The notes: generated from the sequence alone by a model not told the origin. Positions 19,690 to 29,188 are shown, counted from the stretch's first letter. The stretch is 64,000 bases of DNA from Pseudomonas sp. Marseille-Q3773 (GCF_916618955.1 NZ_OU745390.1:3038001-3102000), one strand, 5' to 3'. Numbers and translations are program-made.

Positions 19690-21219
19690 CTAATGGCCGG
19701 ACCGCTCCGGATGCTCGACTTTTCCGCTGGTTTCCAGTGTTTCGGGCCTCTCGACTTTTTCCAGTACCTCTACCTTCTCCACTTTTTCGACCTTTTCCAC
19801 TTTCTCCAGCGTTTCAGGCTTCTCGACCTTTTCTACCTTCTCGGGCCTTTCTGCTTTTCCGGCGTTTTCGATCCGCTCCACCTTCTCGACTTTTTCCGGC
19901 TTCGCGGCCTTCTCTACCTTCTCGACCCTCTCGCCCCTTTCAAGCTCGACCTTCTCTACATGGCCAGAACGGCCACTGCCGCTTTCGGGCCGCGGCACGC
20001 TCTCGACCGGGGCTGAGCTGCCGGACCTGTCCACGCCCACGCTGCTGTCATGCCCGCTGGAACCCTCCACCGCGCCGGGACCACTGTGATCGTCACCGGC
20101 ATCGCGGACACGGTCCGCATCGCCACTGCCATGGCCGCTGTTTTCGGAGCCTTCCGAATCTCTGCTGCCGTGCTCGCCAGGCGGTTGCGCATGCCCCCTG
20201 TCCGGGTTGTCGGCACGCGCGTCCTGCAGCTCGATACGGCTTGCCCGCAGTTCATGCGGCCCGTTGAATATGCCACTCACCCGAACGCGCTGGTCGAGCG
20301 CGAAGGCTCCTGGCTGCTTGCCGACGATCACGGTGTCCTGGCCCAGCGTCACCTGGATGCCTGCAACCACCAGTTGTTGTGCCTGCTGACGCTGCACCAG
20401 CCCCTCGATCACCACCCTCTGCACACGGCCAGCGAAAGGCAGGCTCGGGTCCGGACGGCTTTGCGCCACCTCCAGCTGGCGCCCGGTCCACTGCCCGCGC
20501 ACCAACACTTCCCGCGCAGGTGCCACACGCGTTCCCAGCTTCAAGCCCTGCAGGCTGCCGCTACGGTCGACCGCACCAATGGCACTGGCCTGCCTGAGCC
20601 CCGGTGCCCGTTCGATACGGCTGGCCAGCACTTCGCCCCTGGCATCGCGCAGCCCGCTGACCCTGACCGGCTCACCCGGGCGCAACCCTTCCGCCACCCG
20701 CGCCCCGCTGGCAAGGCGCACTGGCTGGCCCATTACCCGCAGCGGGGCCGAAGCACTGGGCAGCGCCGTCAGCGGCCCTTCGTAAACATTCAGGATCGCG
20801 ATGCGTCCTGCTTGCAGGCGGCCCTTGCTGGCGAATGCCTCCACCGCGACCACCTGCCCGATTGCCAGTTGGGCGCTGCTGGCAGGCGTACCGTTTTCAC
20901 TCACGGGTACGTCCTTGCCGTAGTGCACCTCCAGGCCATTGACGCAGATCGAGGCAAACCCGGTGATGGTGCCGACGATGCCGGTGCCCCCGCTACCGCC
21001 CGGGCGCAGGATCGGCGCACCGGTACCGCCGGCACCGCCGGTCCTGGCCCCGGTACCGCCAGTACCGCCCGGCGCCTGCAAGCCCGCCGCACCCGCCATG
21101 CCTGCTTCGTCACGGCTGACACAAACCGGTGCCGCAGCCACCTCGGCAGGCGCCAGCAGGCCCAGCCCGCAACCCAGGACCAGCGTGACGACACTGAGGC
21201 AGCGCGTGAAATAGGTCAT
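19690..21219 (-). CDS. DUF5666 repeat protein with Lys/Glu/Val-rich tail
   Basis: 509-residue exported protein in three parts. A signal peptide (to about residue 30, ending PAEVAAA) is followed by a Gly/Thr-rich linker (about 40-80, 'GGTGGTGARTGGAGGTG'). Several DUF5666-like beta repeats follow (about 80-330; each with 'VRVSG' or 'GQVVAVEA' and an ending like 'ASRIE'). A Ser/Asp/His-rich stretch leads to a tail of about 89 residues built from K-V-E-K-V-E units. The function of DUF5666 is not known. The start overlaps the stop of the DUF6502 gene by 4 bases, so translation is coupled. Tail length may vary between strains. Confidence 0.72.
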   Translation of the reverse strand: MTYFTRCLSVVTLVLGCGLGLLAPAEVAAAPVCVSRDEAGMAGAAGLQAPGGTGGTGARTGGAGGTGAPILRPGGSGGTGIVGTITGFASICVNGLEVHYGKDVPVSENGTPASSAQLAIGQVVAVEAFASKGRLQAGRIAILNVYEGPLTALPSASAPLRVMGQPVRLASGARVAEGLRPGEPVRVSGLRDARGEVLASRIERAPGLRQASAIGAVDRSGSLQGLKLGTRVAPAREVLVRGQWTGRQLEVAQSRPDPSLPFAGRVQRVVIEGLVQRQQAQQLVVAGIQVTLGQDTVIVGKQPGAFALDQRVRVSGIFNGPHELRASRIELQDARADNPDRGHAQPPGEHGSRDSEGSENSGHGSGDADRVRDAGDDHSGPGAVEGSSGHDSSVGVDRSGSSAPVESVPRPESGSGRSGHVEKVELERGERVEKVEKAAKPEKVEKVERIENAGKAERPEKVEKVEKPETLEKVEKVEKVEKVEVLEKVERPETLETSGKVEHPERSGH

Positions 21220-22061
21220 GGCTCCGGGGTCTTCGATAATTCAGGGTCGGTCGCTTCAGTGTAGAAATAAAGCCCGACCGTGATGCGCTGACGTTGCTCG
21301 ACAGTCGGCACGTCGACACCTTCCAGCTCAGATGCGAGGCGACTGAAGGCAAGTAGCGTCTGCATGCCATCGCGGGCCACCACGTCACGTAGTTGCTCGA
21401 CACTGGCCGGGCTCAGGGCGTCATAGTGCATACTGCGCTCAAAGAATGGCGGGCCTTCGCCACTCAGGTTGTGCACCGCTGCACAGGCGTGGTCATGCAG
21501 GTTGTGGCCAAAATACGCGGTCTGTTCCTCAAAGCCCTTTTGCGGCACGAACGCCTGGGCCTCGAGGTGGACACAGTCATGCTCGTCCAGGCGGACGATG
21601 CCCAGGCGCAACCACTCGTCCAGCACCACCCGCCCGCGGATGTCGGTGCTGATCTTTGCCACCAGGGCATCGAAGGAACGCTCGCCGCCGGCGCTTGCCA
21701 GGCGCGGCAGTGGCAACGCATGGCCAGGCGCCGAGCAGAACGGCTTGCTGTTGGCCCACATATTGACCAGTTGGGCGCCGAAGGTGATGTTCTCCGGCAG
21801 CTTCGCCATCGGCGTGTCGCCTTCGCTGCGCAAGCGCCGTACATCCTTGCGATGCACGCCAGTGAGCAGGCTGATGCGGCTGTCGGTGGGTGCTGTGCCG
21901 TCCAGGCGGAATTCGCGATGGGCCACGTCGACGAACACCTCCTTGAGCAGGTCGGCGAACACGCTGTAGGTAACCCCCTTGCGCAGCATCAGGCGCACCA
22001 GCGGGCGCATCACACGCTGCAGTGCGCTTAACATCGACGGGGGTAACGTGGTCGGTTGCAT
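21216..22061 (-). CDS. DUF6502 family protein
   Basis: 281-residue soluble protein resembling the DUF6502 family. 'RPLVRLMLRKGVTYSVFADLLKEVFVDVAHREF' near residues 20-52 and 'DSRISLLTGVHRKDVRRLR' near 60-80 look like a helix-turn-helix region ('LTGVHRKDVRRL' reads as a recognition helix), so a regulatory role is plausible. No enzyme motif. ATG 22061 has AAGGAA 6-11 bases upstream; an earlier in-frame start at 22088 would run into the inverted repeat there. Coupled to DUF5666 by a 4-base overlap. Confidence 0.68.
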   Translation of the reverse strand: MQPTTLPPSMLSALQRVMRPLVRLMLRKGVTYSVFADLLKEVFVDVAHREFRLDGTAPTDSRISLLTGVHRKDVRRLRSEGDTPMAKLPENITFGAQLVNMWANSKPFCSAPGHALPLPRLASAGGERSFDALVAKISTDIRGRVVLDEWLRLGIVRLDEHDCVHLEAQAFVPQKGFEEQTAYFGHNLHDHACAAVHNLSGEGPPFFERSMHYDALSPASVEQLRDVVARDGMQTLLAFSRLASELEGVDVPTVEQRQRITVGLYFYTEATDPELSKTPEP

Positions 22062-22086
22062 TGCGTGCTTTCCTTGACAGATGAAC

Positions 22087-22115
22087 ATACAAAACCCGTC
22101 CGCTGGGTTTTGTAT
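22087..22115. terminator. 11-bp perfect inverted repeat between Gly-rich gene and DUF6502
   Basis: 'atacaaaaccc' and 'gggttttgtat' around 'gtccgct'. Read leftward, the right side of the stem ends in TTTTGTATGTT, so it could end the Gly-rich gene transcript or act as an operator just upstream of DUF6502. Confidence 0.55.
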
Positions 22116-22138
22116 GGGCCACTTCAGATCAGTGCCAT

Positions 22139-22750
22139 TCAGCCCCTGCTGTCGTCATCTGCGTCATGGTCGCCGACATCAACGCCACGGTCATCGCCCG
22201 GTTCGCCACCCACGTGATCGCCGCGATCATCACCAGGTTCGCCGCCAACGTGATCACCGTCATCATCGCCAGGCTCCCCGCCGACATGATTGCCATGATC
22301 ATCACCGGGCTCACCGCCGACGTGATTGCCATGATCGTCCCCGGGCTCACCACCAACATGATTGCCATGATCGTCACCCGCCTCAGCATGGTCGCCACTG
22401 CGGCCCGAGTTCGACTGGCCGGCATCGCCGTGGCCGCTGCCACTGTGGCCAGCATGTCCGCCGCCATCGCCATCGCCGCCGCTGCCGTGGCCACTGCCAC
22501 TGCCATGGCCGCCACCGCCGTTGCCACTACCGCCGCCGCTTCCACCGCCGCCGCCGTGGCCGCCGCCACCACTTCCGCCACCGCCGCCACTTCCGCCACC
22601 GCCACCGTGGCCACCGCCACCACTGCCATCTTTGGCATAGGCGATGGAATCATGAAAAATCGAATCAGGGATCAACACCGTGGACGCTGACAGCACGCCA
22701 GCAACAGCGGTCGCCAATAGAGCTTTCTTGAACAGCGTATGGATTTGCAT
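22139..22750 (-). CDS. Exported Gly-rich protein with His/Asp 12-residue repeats
   Basis: 203-residue low-complexity protein. The signal-like N-terminus MQIHTLFKKALLATAVAGVL is followed by 'IPDSIFHDSIAYAKDG', a glycine/serine/histidine-rich region (about 50-110), then five copies of a 12-residue unit G-D-D-H-G-N-H-V-G-G-E-P with small changes (about 125-184) and an acidic end. ATG 22750 has GGAGAC upstream. The regular His and Asp could bind divalent metal; this is inference. First gene of the leftward cluster. Confidence 0.62.
   Translation of the reverse strand: MQIHTLFKKALLATAVAGVLSASTVLIPDSIFHDSIAYAKDGSGGGGHGGGGGSGGGGGSGGGGHGGGGGSGGGSGNGGGGHGSGSGHGSGGDGDGGGHAGHSGSGHGDAGQSNSGRSGDHAEAGDDHGNHVGGEPGDDHGNHVGGEPGDDHGNHVGGEPGDDDGDHVGGEPGDDRGDHVGGEPGDDRGVDVGDHDADDDSRG
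22199..22378 (-). repeat. Five 36-bp in-frame tandem repeats
   Basis: A 36-base unit is repeated five times with a degenerate sixth, encoding the GDDxGxHVGGEP blocks. The first three translate identically; the later two have H to D or R changes. Coding periodicity excludes a CRISPR array. Confidence 0.85.
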
Positions 22751-22947
22751 GTTACGTCTCCAGGTCGTCGCCACGAGAAACGCCAAATCAAGCCGGGAAT
22801 CCTGTTCAGTTCTTGTCGCTCCTTGCGTGGGATTTTTTCCCACAGTTAACTAATAGCCCTCCAGACCTCGGCCTTCAAGCGCTACGCCGAAAAGCTGACC
22901 GGTGGTTGGCCTGCTATGTTTTCCCTATCGCATGGAGGACCACCAGC

Positions 22948-23400
22948 ATGCATTCGGCAATGACGTTGCATACCCCGCGCTTGAAGGACTATGGCGAGCT
23001 GGTTCAGGTATGGGAGGACTCGGTACGCGCCACCCACGACTTTCTCCCGGAGGGCTACATCCTGCTGCTGCGCGAACACGTGCTGCGCCGCTACCTCGAC
23101 GCGGTGATGCTGGTCTGCTGCCGGGATCGCCAGCGCATCTGTGGCTTCGCCGGGGTCGCCAGCGGGCGTCTGGACATGCTGTTCGTCGCCCCGGATTACC
23201 GTGGCAAAGGGGTTGGCAAACGCCTTCTGCACTATGCGATCGATGAGCTGAATGCCGAGCGCCTGGACGTCAATGAACAGAATCCGCAGGCCCTGGGCTT
23301 CTACCTGCATGAAGGTTTCGAGGTAATCGGCCGTTCGGAAACCGATGGCCTGGGCCAACCCTACCCCCTGCTGCACCTGCAGCTGCGCAAAATGGCGTAA
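22948..23400 (+). CDS. GNAT family N-acetyltransferase
   Basis: 150-residue acetyltransferase with the acetyl-CoA loop 'LFVAPDYRGKGVGKRLLHYAI' (V..Q/RGxGxG/A motif A, about residues 83-103) and motif B 'LDVNEQNPQALGFYLHEGFEVIGRSETD' typical of the YjaB-like subgroup. ATG 22948 has GGAGG 9 bases upstream; earlier in-frame codons lack one. The substrate is unknown. A single gene between the Gly-rich cluster (divergent) and a pseudouridine-synthase-like gene 78 bases downstream. Confidence 0.85.
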   Translation: MHSAMTLHTPRLKDYGELVQVWEDSVRATHDFLPEGYILLLREHVLRRYLDAVMLVCCRDRQRICGFAGVASGRLDMLFVAPDYRGKGVGKRLLHYAIDELNAERLDVNEQNPQALGFYLHEGFEVIGRSETDGLGQPYPLLHLQLRKMA

Positions 23401-23478
23401 ATGACACAGATTCCCAGCCCCTCTGGCGCGCAGGCAGGTACAATGCAAGTCTTTCCCTGCCTTTGCGAAATCCCCGTC

Positions 23479-24189
23479 ATGTCCGAACCCGTCCGCCTGT
23501 CCAAACGCCTTATCGAACAGCTCGGCTGCTCCCGCCGCGAAGCCGAGCTGTATATCGAAGGCGGCTGGGTCACGGTCGATGGCCTGGTGGTCGAACAACC
23601 GCAGTTCAAAGTCGCGCAGCAGCGCGTCGAGTTGCTGCCTGGCGCCCGCGCCGAAACGCTGGAGCCTGTCACCTTGCTGCTGAACCAGCCGGCAGGCATG
23701 AGCAGCGAAACCGCCCGCGCCGGGATGAACCTGAGCAACCTCAGCGAGGCCCATCGCGAAGGCGTGCGCGCCCTGCACGGGCACTTTGCCCGGCAGGCCT
23801 GCGTGGCACCGCTGGAACCCGGTGCCAGCGGCCTGCAGGTATTCACCCAGGACTGGCGGGTAACCCGCAAGGTCGACGCCGACCTGCGCCGCCTGGAGCA
23901 GGAGTTCATCGTTGAAGTGCGCGGCGAGACCACGCCCCAGGCGCTGGAACGCCTGGCACGCGGTGCCACTCGCAATGACCGCGAGCTGCCAAGGGCCAAG
24001 GCCAGCTGGCAGAACGAGACCCACCTGCGCCTGGCCCTGAAGAACCCGCAACCAGGGCAGGTTGCCGAGCTGTGCGCGTACCTGCGCCTGGAGCTGGTCA
24101 GCATGCGCCGCATCCGCCTGGGCGGTGTGTCGATGGGCAAGCTGCCGCTGGGCCAGTGGCGCTACCTGGCCGCTACCGAACGTTTCTAA
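23479..24189 (+). CDS. RsuA/RluB-type pseudouridine synthase-like protein with S4 domain
   Basis: 236-residue protein. The N-terminal S4 RNA-binding domain (VRLSKRLIEQLGCSRREAELYIEGGWVTVDG, residues about 4-35) precedes an RsuA-family fold. The catalytic motif, normally GRLDxxxxGLLxxT, here reads 'APLEPGASGLQVFTQD': Glu stands where the universal Asp nucleophile is expected. 'RLEQEFIVEV' matches the KEYxVxV strand that follows in active enzymes. It may be an RNA-binding protein that has lost catalysis, or a variant enzyme. Open frame extends to 23401 but ATG 23479 starts the S4 domain. Confidence 0.8.
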   Translation: MSEPVRLSKRLIEQLGCSRREAELYIEGGWVTVDGLVVEQPQFKVAQQRVELLPGARAETLEPVTLLLNQPAGMSSETARAGMNLSNLSEAHREGVRALHGHFARQACVAPLEPGASGLQVFTQDWRVTRKVDADLRRLEQEFIVEVRGETTPQALERLARGATRNDRELPRAKASWQNETHLRLALKNPQPGQVAELCAYLRLELVSMRRIRLGGVSMGKLPLGQWRYLAATERF

Positions 24190-24238
24190 GCAATACGCCG
24201 CGCCCGCAGGCGCGGCATCTGAACAGGATTCTGCAGCA

Positions 24239-24700
24239 ATGAACCACAACGACGTCCTGCGCAGCCTGCGCTACATGCTCAAGGTGAACGACGCCAAGAT
24301 GGCCGAGATCATCGGGCTAACCGGCCTCGAGGTGCATCCCCTGGTGTTGGCCACCTACCTGAAGAAGGAAGACGAGGAAGGCTTCGTGCGTTGCCCGGAG
24401 CGGGTCATGGCGCACTTTCTCGACGGCCTGGTGATCCACCGCCGTGGCAAGGACGACAGCCGCCCGCCGCAGCCGATCGAACTGCCGGTGAGCAACAACC
24501 TGATCCTGAAGAAGCTGCGGGTAGCCTTCGAGCTCAAGGAAGATGACCTGCATGCCATCCTCAAATCGGTCAATTTCCCGGTCAGCAAACCCGAGCTCAG
24601 CGCACTCTTCCGCAAGGTCGGCCACGACAACTATCGCCCGTGTGGCGACCAGTTGCTGCGCAACTTCCTCAAGGGCCTGACCCTGCGCGTGCGTGGCTGA
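24239..24700 (+). CDS. DUF1456 (YehS-like) family protein
   Basis: 153-residue protein made of two copies of the DUF1456 repeat: 'NDVLRSLRYMLKVNDAKMAEIIGLTG' (about 3-28) and 'NNLILKKLRVAFELKEDDLHAILKSV' (about 86-111), each followed by a short conserved 'CPERVMAHFLDGLV' or 'CGDQLLRNFLKGL' segment. Cytoplasmic, function unknown. Between the pseudouridine synthase-like gene (49 bases) and trmO (6 bases), likely one transcript. Confidence 0.88.
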   Translation: MNHNDVLRSLRYMLKVNDAKMAEIIGLTGLEVHPLVLATYLKKEDEEGFVRCPERVMAHFLDGLVIHRRGKDDSRPPQPIELPVSNNLILKKLRVAFELKEDDLHAILKSVNFPVSKPELSALFRKVGHDNYRPCGDQLLRNFLKGLTLRVRG

Positions 24701-24706
24701 ACGGCC

Positions 24707-25399
24707 ATGCAGCATACGGTTGTTCCGGTCGGTATCGTCCGCTCCTGTTTCAAGGAGAAGTTCGCCATCCCGCGCCAGCCACAGCTGGCGCCCGCCGCTC
24801 GCGGCGTGCTCGAGCTGTTGCCGCCGTTCGACCAAGGTGATGCGGTCGCGGGCCTGGAGCAGGTCAGCCATGTCTGGCTGCTGTTCCTGTTCCACCAGGC
24901 GCTGGAAGACAAGCCACGCCTGAAAGTGCGACCACCGCGCCTGGGCGGCAACAAGAGCATGGGTGTGTTCGCCACCCGTGCGACGCACAGGCCCAATGGC
25001 ATCGGCCAATCGGTGGTACGCCTCGAGGGCGTGGAGCCCGGGCGCCTGCTGCTGTCCGGGATCGACCTGCTCGATGGCACGCCGGTGCTGGACATCAAGC
25101 CCTATGTGCCCTACGCCGACAGCATCGCCGGCGCCAGCAACCAGATGGCCAGCGAAGCCCCCGCCGCGATCAGCGTGCAGTGGAGCGACAATGCCCTGCC
25201 CCAGGCCCGCGAACATGCCTTGCGCCTGGGTGAGCCGGTGGTGGAGCTGATCGAGCAATGCCTGGCGCAGGACCCACGGCCGGCCTACCAGGTGCCCGCG
25301 GCGGAGCGGGTGTATGGGGTGAAGTTCTGGGATGTGCAGGTGCGCTGGCATTATCCGCAGCCGGAGGTGATCCGGGTGCTGGAGGTGGTGCCCACCTGA
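24707..25399 (+). CDS. trmO: tRNA (t6A37) N6-methyltransferase TrmO (TsaA)
   Basis: 230-residue TsaA-family methyltransferase; TrmO methylates N6-threonylcarbamoyladenosine at position 37 of tRNA-Thr using SAM. Visible motifs: 'PVGIVRSCFKEKFAIPRQP' at the start, 'VSHVWLLFLFHQ' near 55-66, 'GVFATRATHRPNGIGQSVVRL' near 86-106 and 'LDIKPYVPYADS' near 129-140, all conserved in the family. Starts 6 bases after DUF1456; ends at a bidirectional terminator shared with dctA. Confidence 0.93.
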   Translation: MQHTVVPVGIVRSCFKEKFAIPRQPQLAPAARGVLELLPPFDQGDAVAGLEQVSHVWLLFLFHQALEDKPRLKVRPPRLGGNKSMGVFATRATHRPNGIGQSVVRLEGVEPGRLLLSGIDLLDGTPVLDIKPYVPYADSIAGASNQMASEAPAAISVQWSDNALPQAREHALRLGEPVVELIEQCLAQDPRPAYQVPAAERVYGVKFWDVQVRWHYPQPEVIRVLEVVPT

Positions 25400-25451
25400 T
25401 CTCGGACCTGGCTGGACGTGGCCGCTGCTACCAAAGGGCCGCGCAAGCACG

Positions 25452-25481
25452 AAAAAGGCGACCCTTGGGTCGCCTTTTCGT
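25452..25481. terminator. Bidirectional terminator between trmO and dctA
   Basis: Stem 'aaaaaggcgaccc' / 'gggtcgcctttt' around 'tt'; A run on one side and T run on the other allow termination both ways for the convergent genes. Confidence 0.9.
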
Positions 25482-25495
25482 TTACCGCAGCGTGA

Positions 25496-26830
<1,335 letters not shown>

Positions 26831-26949
26831 TCAAGTGTGCCGGTTCACCCTTCCCAGGGCGAGGGGCACCTGAATCGCTAACCCTCCTGCACCTGGAGGG
26901 ATTTGTCGTTGTGTTCGAGCTGCCTGGGCAGGCCTCTGTGAGGATCGAT

Positions 26950-26965
26950 AGCAAGGGTGGTGCCA
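26950..26965 (-). promoter_or_regulatory. Sigma-54 (-24/-12) promoter of dctA
   Basis: On the minus strand TGGCAC-N5-TTGCT: TGGCAC (26965-26960), CACCC, TTGCT (26954-26950), a perfect match to the RpoN consensus. Predicted transcription starts near 26938, leaving a leader of about 120 bases before the dctA ATG. Confidence 0.9.
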
Positions 26966-27167
26966 AAATGCCCAGCAAGGGTGCAAGTGCCGTATTTGCT
27001 GGGAATAAACGCCCAACGACAGGGCGCTTTGGCTGAGCAAGGCTGGCGGATTTCCGCCCGGTGGCGGGATTTGTACAGGGGGAATGGCGGGAATCCGCCC
27101 GCTGGGGTCTTACCTGTAGCGGCCTTTTCGCGGGTTCACTCGCCCAGGCGCCGCTACAGGCGAGCGC
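26966..27167. promoter_or_regulatory. dctA upstream activator region
   Basis: Contains an 8-base inverted repeat 'cccagcaa' (26971-26978) / 'ttgctggg' (26996-27003) and a second smaller palindrome 'cgccc' / 'gggcg' near 27010-27026. Both are upstream of the sigma-54 promoter and could be activator sites for a DctD-type regulator; this is inference. The region contains no gene. Confidence 0.45.
27112..27166. repeat. REP element between dctA region and phoQ
   Basis: 'cctgtagcggccttttcgcg' pairs with 'ggcgccgctacagg'; it lies just after the phoQ stop codon and could form a 3' stem of the oprH-phoP-phoQ transcript. Confidence 0.65.
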
Positions 27168-28514
27168 TCAATCCAGATGGAAGGTGATCCTGAACGCCGC
27201 GCCGCCCAGTGGCGAATCGCCCAGGCTCAACGCCGCGTCATAGCTGTCGACGATGTCCTTGACCACCGCCAGCCCGATGCCCTGCCCCGGGTGCTGGCTG
27301 TCCAGCCGCTCCCCGCGCTCCAGAATGCGCTCACGCTGATCGGCCGGCACCCCTGGGCCATCATCCTCGACACACAAGGTCAACTGCCCCGGCGCCTGCT
27401 CCAGGCTCACCCGCACCTGGCCCAGGCTCAGGCGGTAGGCGTTTTCCAGCAGGTTGCCCAACAGCTCGAGCAATGCGCCCTGCTCCATCGGCACCTGTGC
27501 GGCCTCGGGCAACTGCAGGGTCACGCTCACCTGCTTGTCGCGGTACACCTTGGCCAGGGTGCTGCACAGGCTGTCGAGCAGTGGCCGCAGCAACACGCGG
27601 TGGCGCACCAGGCCGCTCTTGCGCAGGCTGGCGCGTTGCAGCTGGTAGTCGATCTGCTGGCTCATGCGCTCGATCTGGCTTTGCAGCACCCGCGCCTGCT
27701 CGCGTTCGCCGCTGCGCTGCTGCAGGCTTTCGCCCACTCCTTGCAGCACCGCCAGCGGCGTCTTCAGGCTGTGCGCCAGGTCATCGAGCGAATCGCGGTA
27801 ACGCTGACGCTGCTCACGCTCGCTGCGCAGCAGACGGTTCAGCGAGCCGGTCAGGCGCAACAACTCACGCGGGTGCTCACGGCTCAGGCCATCGCGCGCC
27901 CCCGCCTCCACCTCGTCCAGTTCGCGGCTGAGCCGGCGCAACGAACGCAGGCCCCAGGTCAGCCCGGCCCACAGCAGCACCAGCAGCACCAGCAAGGCCG
28001 CGCCAAAACCGAGGTAGAGCTTTTCGCGCAGGCCGTCGAGGGTATGCTGGTACTCGCGCACCGGCTGCAGGGCGACAATGCTGTAGGCCGCGCTTTGCCC
28101 GCCCAGCAGCTTGATCTCGACGTCGTAGACGAAGAACTCCTCGCCGTCGGCCTGGCGAATGCGCGCGAACTCATTGCCGCGGCCATCGTAACGCGGGTGA
28201 TAGTTGACGTTCTGCGCGGCGGTGGCCCGCGACTGCCAGACCAGGTTGCCGTCGCGGTCGAAGATGTAGCCAAGCAACCCGGTGTACGGCAGGTTGTAGC
28301 GCTCATCCGGCAGCAGCGTCGGCATCTGCAGTTGGCCATGCTCGATACGCGCGGCAGAAATCAGCGTGGTCACATCCGAGGCCAGGCGTTGCTCGATCGA
28401 CTCCTGCAGGGCCAGGCTGAAGGCCTTCTGCAAGGCCGGCAGCAGCGCCAGCATGAACAGCAGCGCCAGCACCGCAGCCGCGAACATCAGGCGTACCCGC
28501 AGGGAACGGATCAT
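27168..28514 (-). CDS. phoQ: Sensor histidine kinase PhoQ
   Basis: 448-residue membrane kinase. TM1 (LMFAAAVLALLFMLALLPAL) is followed by a periplasmic sensor domain (about 35-165) with an acidic patch (DGEEFFVYDVE). TM2 (FGAALLVLLVLLWAGLTWGL) leads to HAMP, the H-box 'LAHSLKTPLAVLQGVGESL' with the phosphorylated His near 250, and ATPase boxes 'LLGNLLENAYRLS', 'VEDDGPGVP' and 'GQGIGLAVVKDIVDSY'. PhoQ proteins respond to low Mg2+, cationic peptides or acidity. Overlaps phoP by 4 bases (ATGA). The order oprH-phoP-phoQ supports the assignment. Confidence 0.93.
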   Translation of the reverse strand: MIRSLRVRLMFAAAVLALLFMLALLPALQKAFSLALQESIEQRLASDVTTLISAARIEHGQLQMPTLLPDERYNLPYTGLLGYIFDRDGNLVWQSRATAAQNVNYHPRYDGRGNEFARIRQADGEEFFVYDVEIKLLGGQSAAYSIVALQPVREYQHTLDGLREKLYLGFGAALLVLLVLLWAGLTWGLRSLRRLSRELDEVEAGARDGLSREHPRELLRLTGSLNRLLRSEREQRQRYRDSLDDLAHSLKTPLAVLQGVGESLQQRSGEREQARVLQSQIERMSQQIDYQLQRASLRKSGLVRHRVLLRPLLDSLCSTLAKVYRDKQVSVTLQLPEAAQVPMEQGALLELLGNLLENAYRLSLGQVRVSLEQAPGQLTLCVEDDGPGVPADQRERILERGERLDSQHPGQGIGLAVVKDIVDSYDAALSLGDSPLGGAAFRITFHLD

Positions 28515-29188
28515 CGGCAGCGCTCGGTGAACAGGTAACCCAGGCCGCGCACGGTGTCGATGGGCCTGAAGCCGCGCTCGCCCTCGAGCTTGCGGCGCAA
28601 GCGGCCGACCAGTACTTCGATGACATTCGGGTCACGCTCCTCGTCACCCGGGTAAAGCTGTTCCATCAGGCGGTCCTTGGCCACCACTTGCTGGTGATGA
28701 CGCATCAGGTATTCGAGAATGCGGTACTCGTATGCAGTCAGGGCCAATGGCTGGGCGTCGAGGCTGGCCTGCTTGCGGTTGAGGTCGAGCACCAGGGGGC
28801 CGGCGGCGATGGTTGACTGGGTGAAGCCGCTGGAGCGGCGCAGCAAGGCATTCAGGCGCGCCTCGAGCTCTTCGAACTGGAACGGTTTGACCAGGTAATC
28901 GTCGGCACCGGCGGCCAGGCCTTCGACCTTGTCCTGCCAGTTGCCACGGGCGGTGAGGATGAGAATGGGGAAAGTCTGGTCCTGGCTGCGCAGGCGGGTG
29001 ATCAGCTCCAGGCCACTGATGCCGGGCAGGCCAAGGTCGATGATGGCCAGGTCGAAATGGTACTGCCCGGCCTGGTACAGCGCCTCCTCGGCATTGCCTA
29101 CGGCCTCGACCACATGGCCGCTTTCGCCCAGGCGGGTAAAGAGGTGATGGCGAAGCAGGGCTTCGTCCTCGACCACCAGCAGTTTCAT
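28511..29188 (-). CDS. phoP: Response regulator PhoP (OmpR family)
   Basis: 225-residue transcription factor. The receiver domain has acidic pocket 'VVEDEALLRHHL', phospho-acceptor Asp in 'LAIIDLGLPGISGLEL' (near residue 51) and Lys in 'DDYLVKPFQFEEL' (near 101). The C-terminal winged helix 'LTAYEYRILEYLMRHHQQVV... DPNVIEVLVGRLRRKLEGERGFRPIDTVRGLGYLF' binds DNA. Lies between oprH and phoQ; a REP pair separates it from oprH. Confidence 0.95.
   Translation of the reverse strand: MKLLVVEDEALLRHHLFTRLGESGHVVEAVGNAEEALYQAGQYHFDLAIIDLGLPGISGLELITRLRSQDQTFPILILTARGNWQDKVEGLAAGADDYLVKPFQFEELEARLNALLRRSSGFTQSTIAAGPLVLDLNRKQASLDAQPLALTAYEYRILEYLMRHHQQVVAKDRLMEQLYPGDEERDPNVIEVLVGRLRRKLEGERGFRPIDTVRGLGYLFTERCR

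Noticed and set aside
22199..22378. 36-bp regular repeats that could be taken for a CRISPR array
   Set aside because: Units are directly adjacent without spacers and keep one coding frame; they encode a 12-residue protein repeat.
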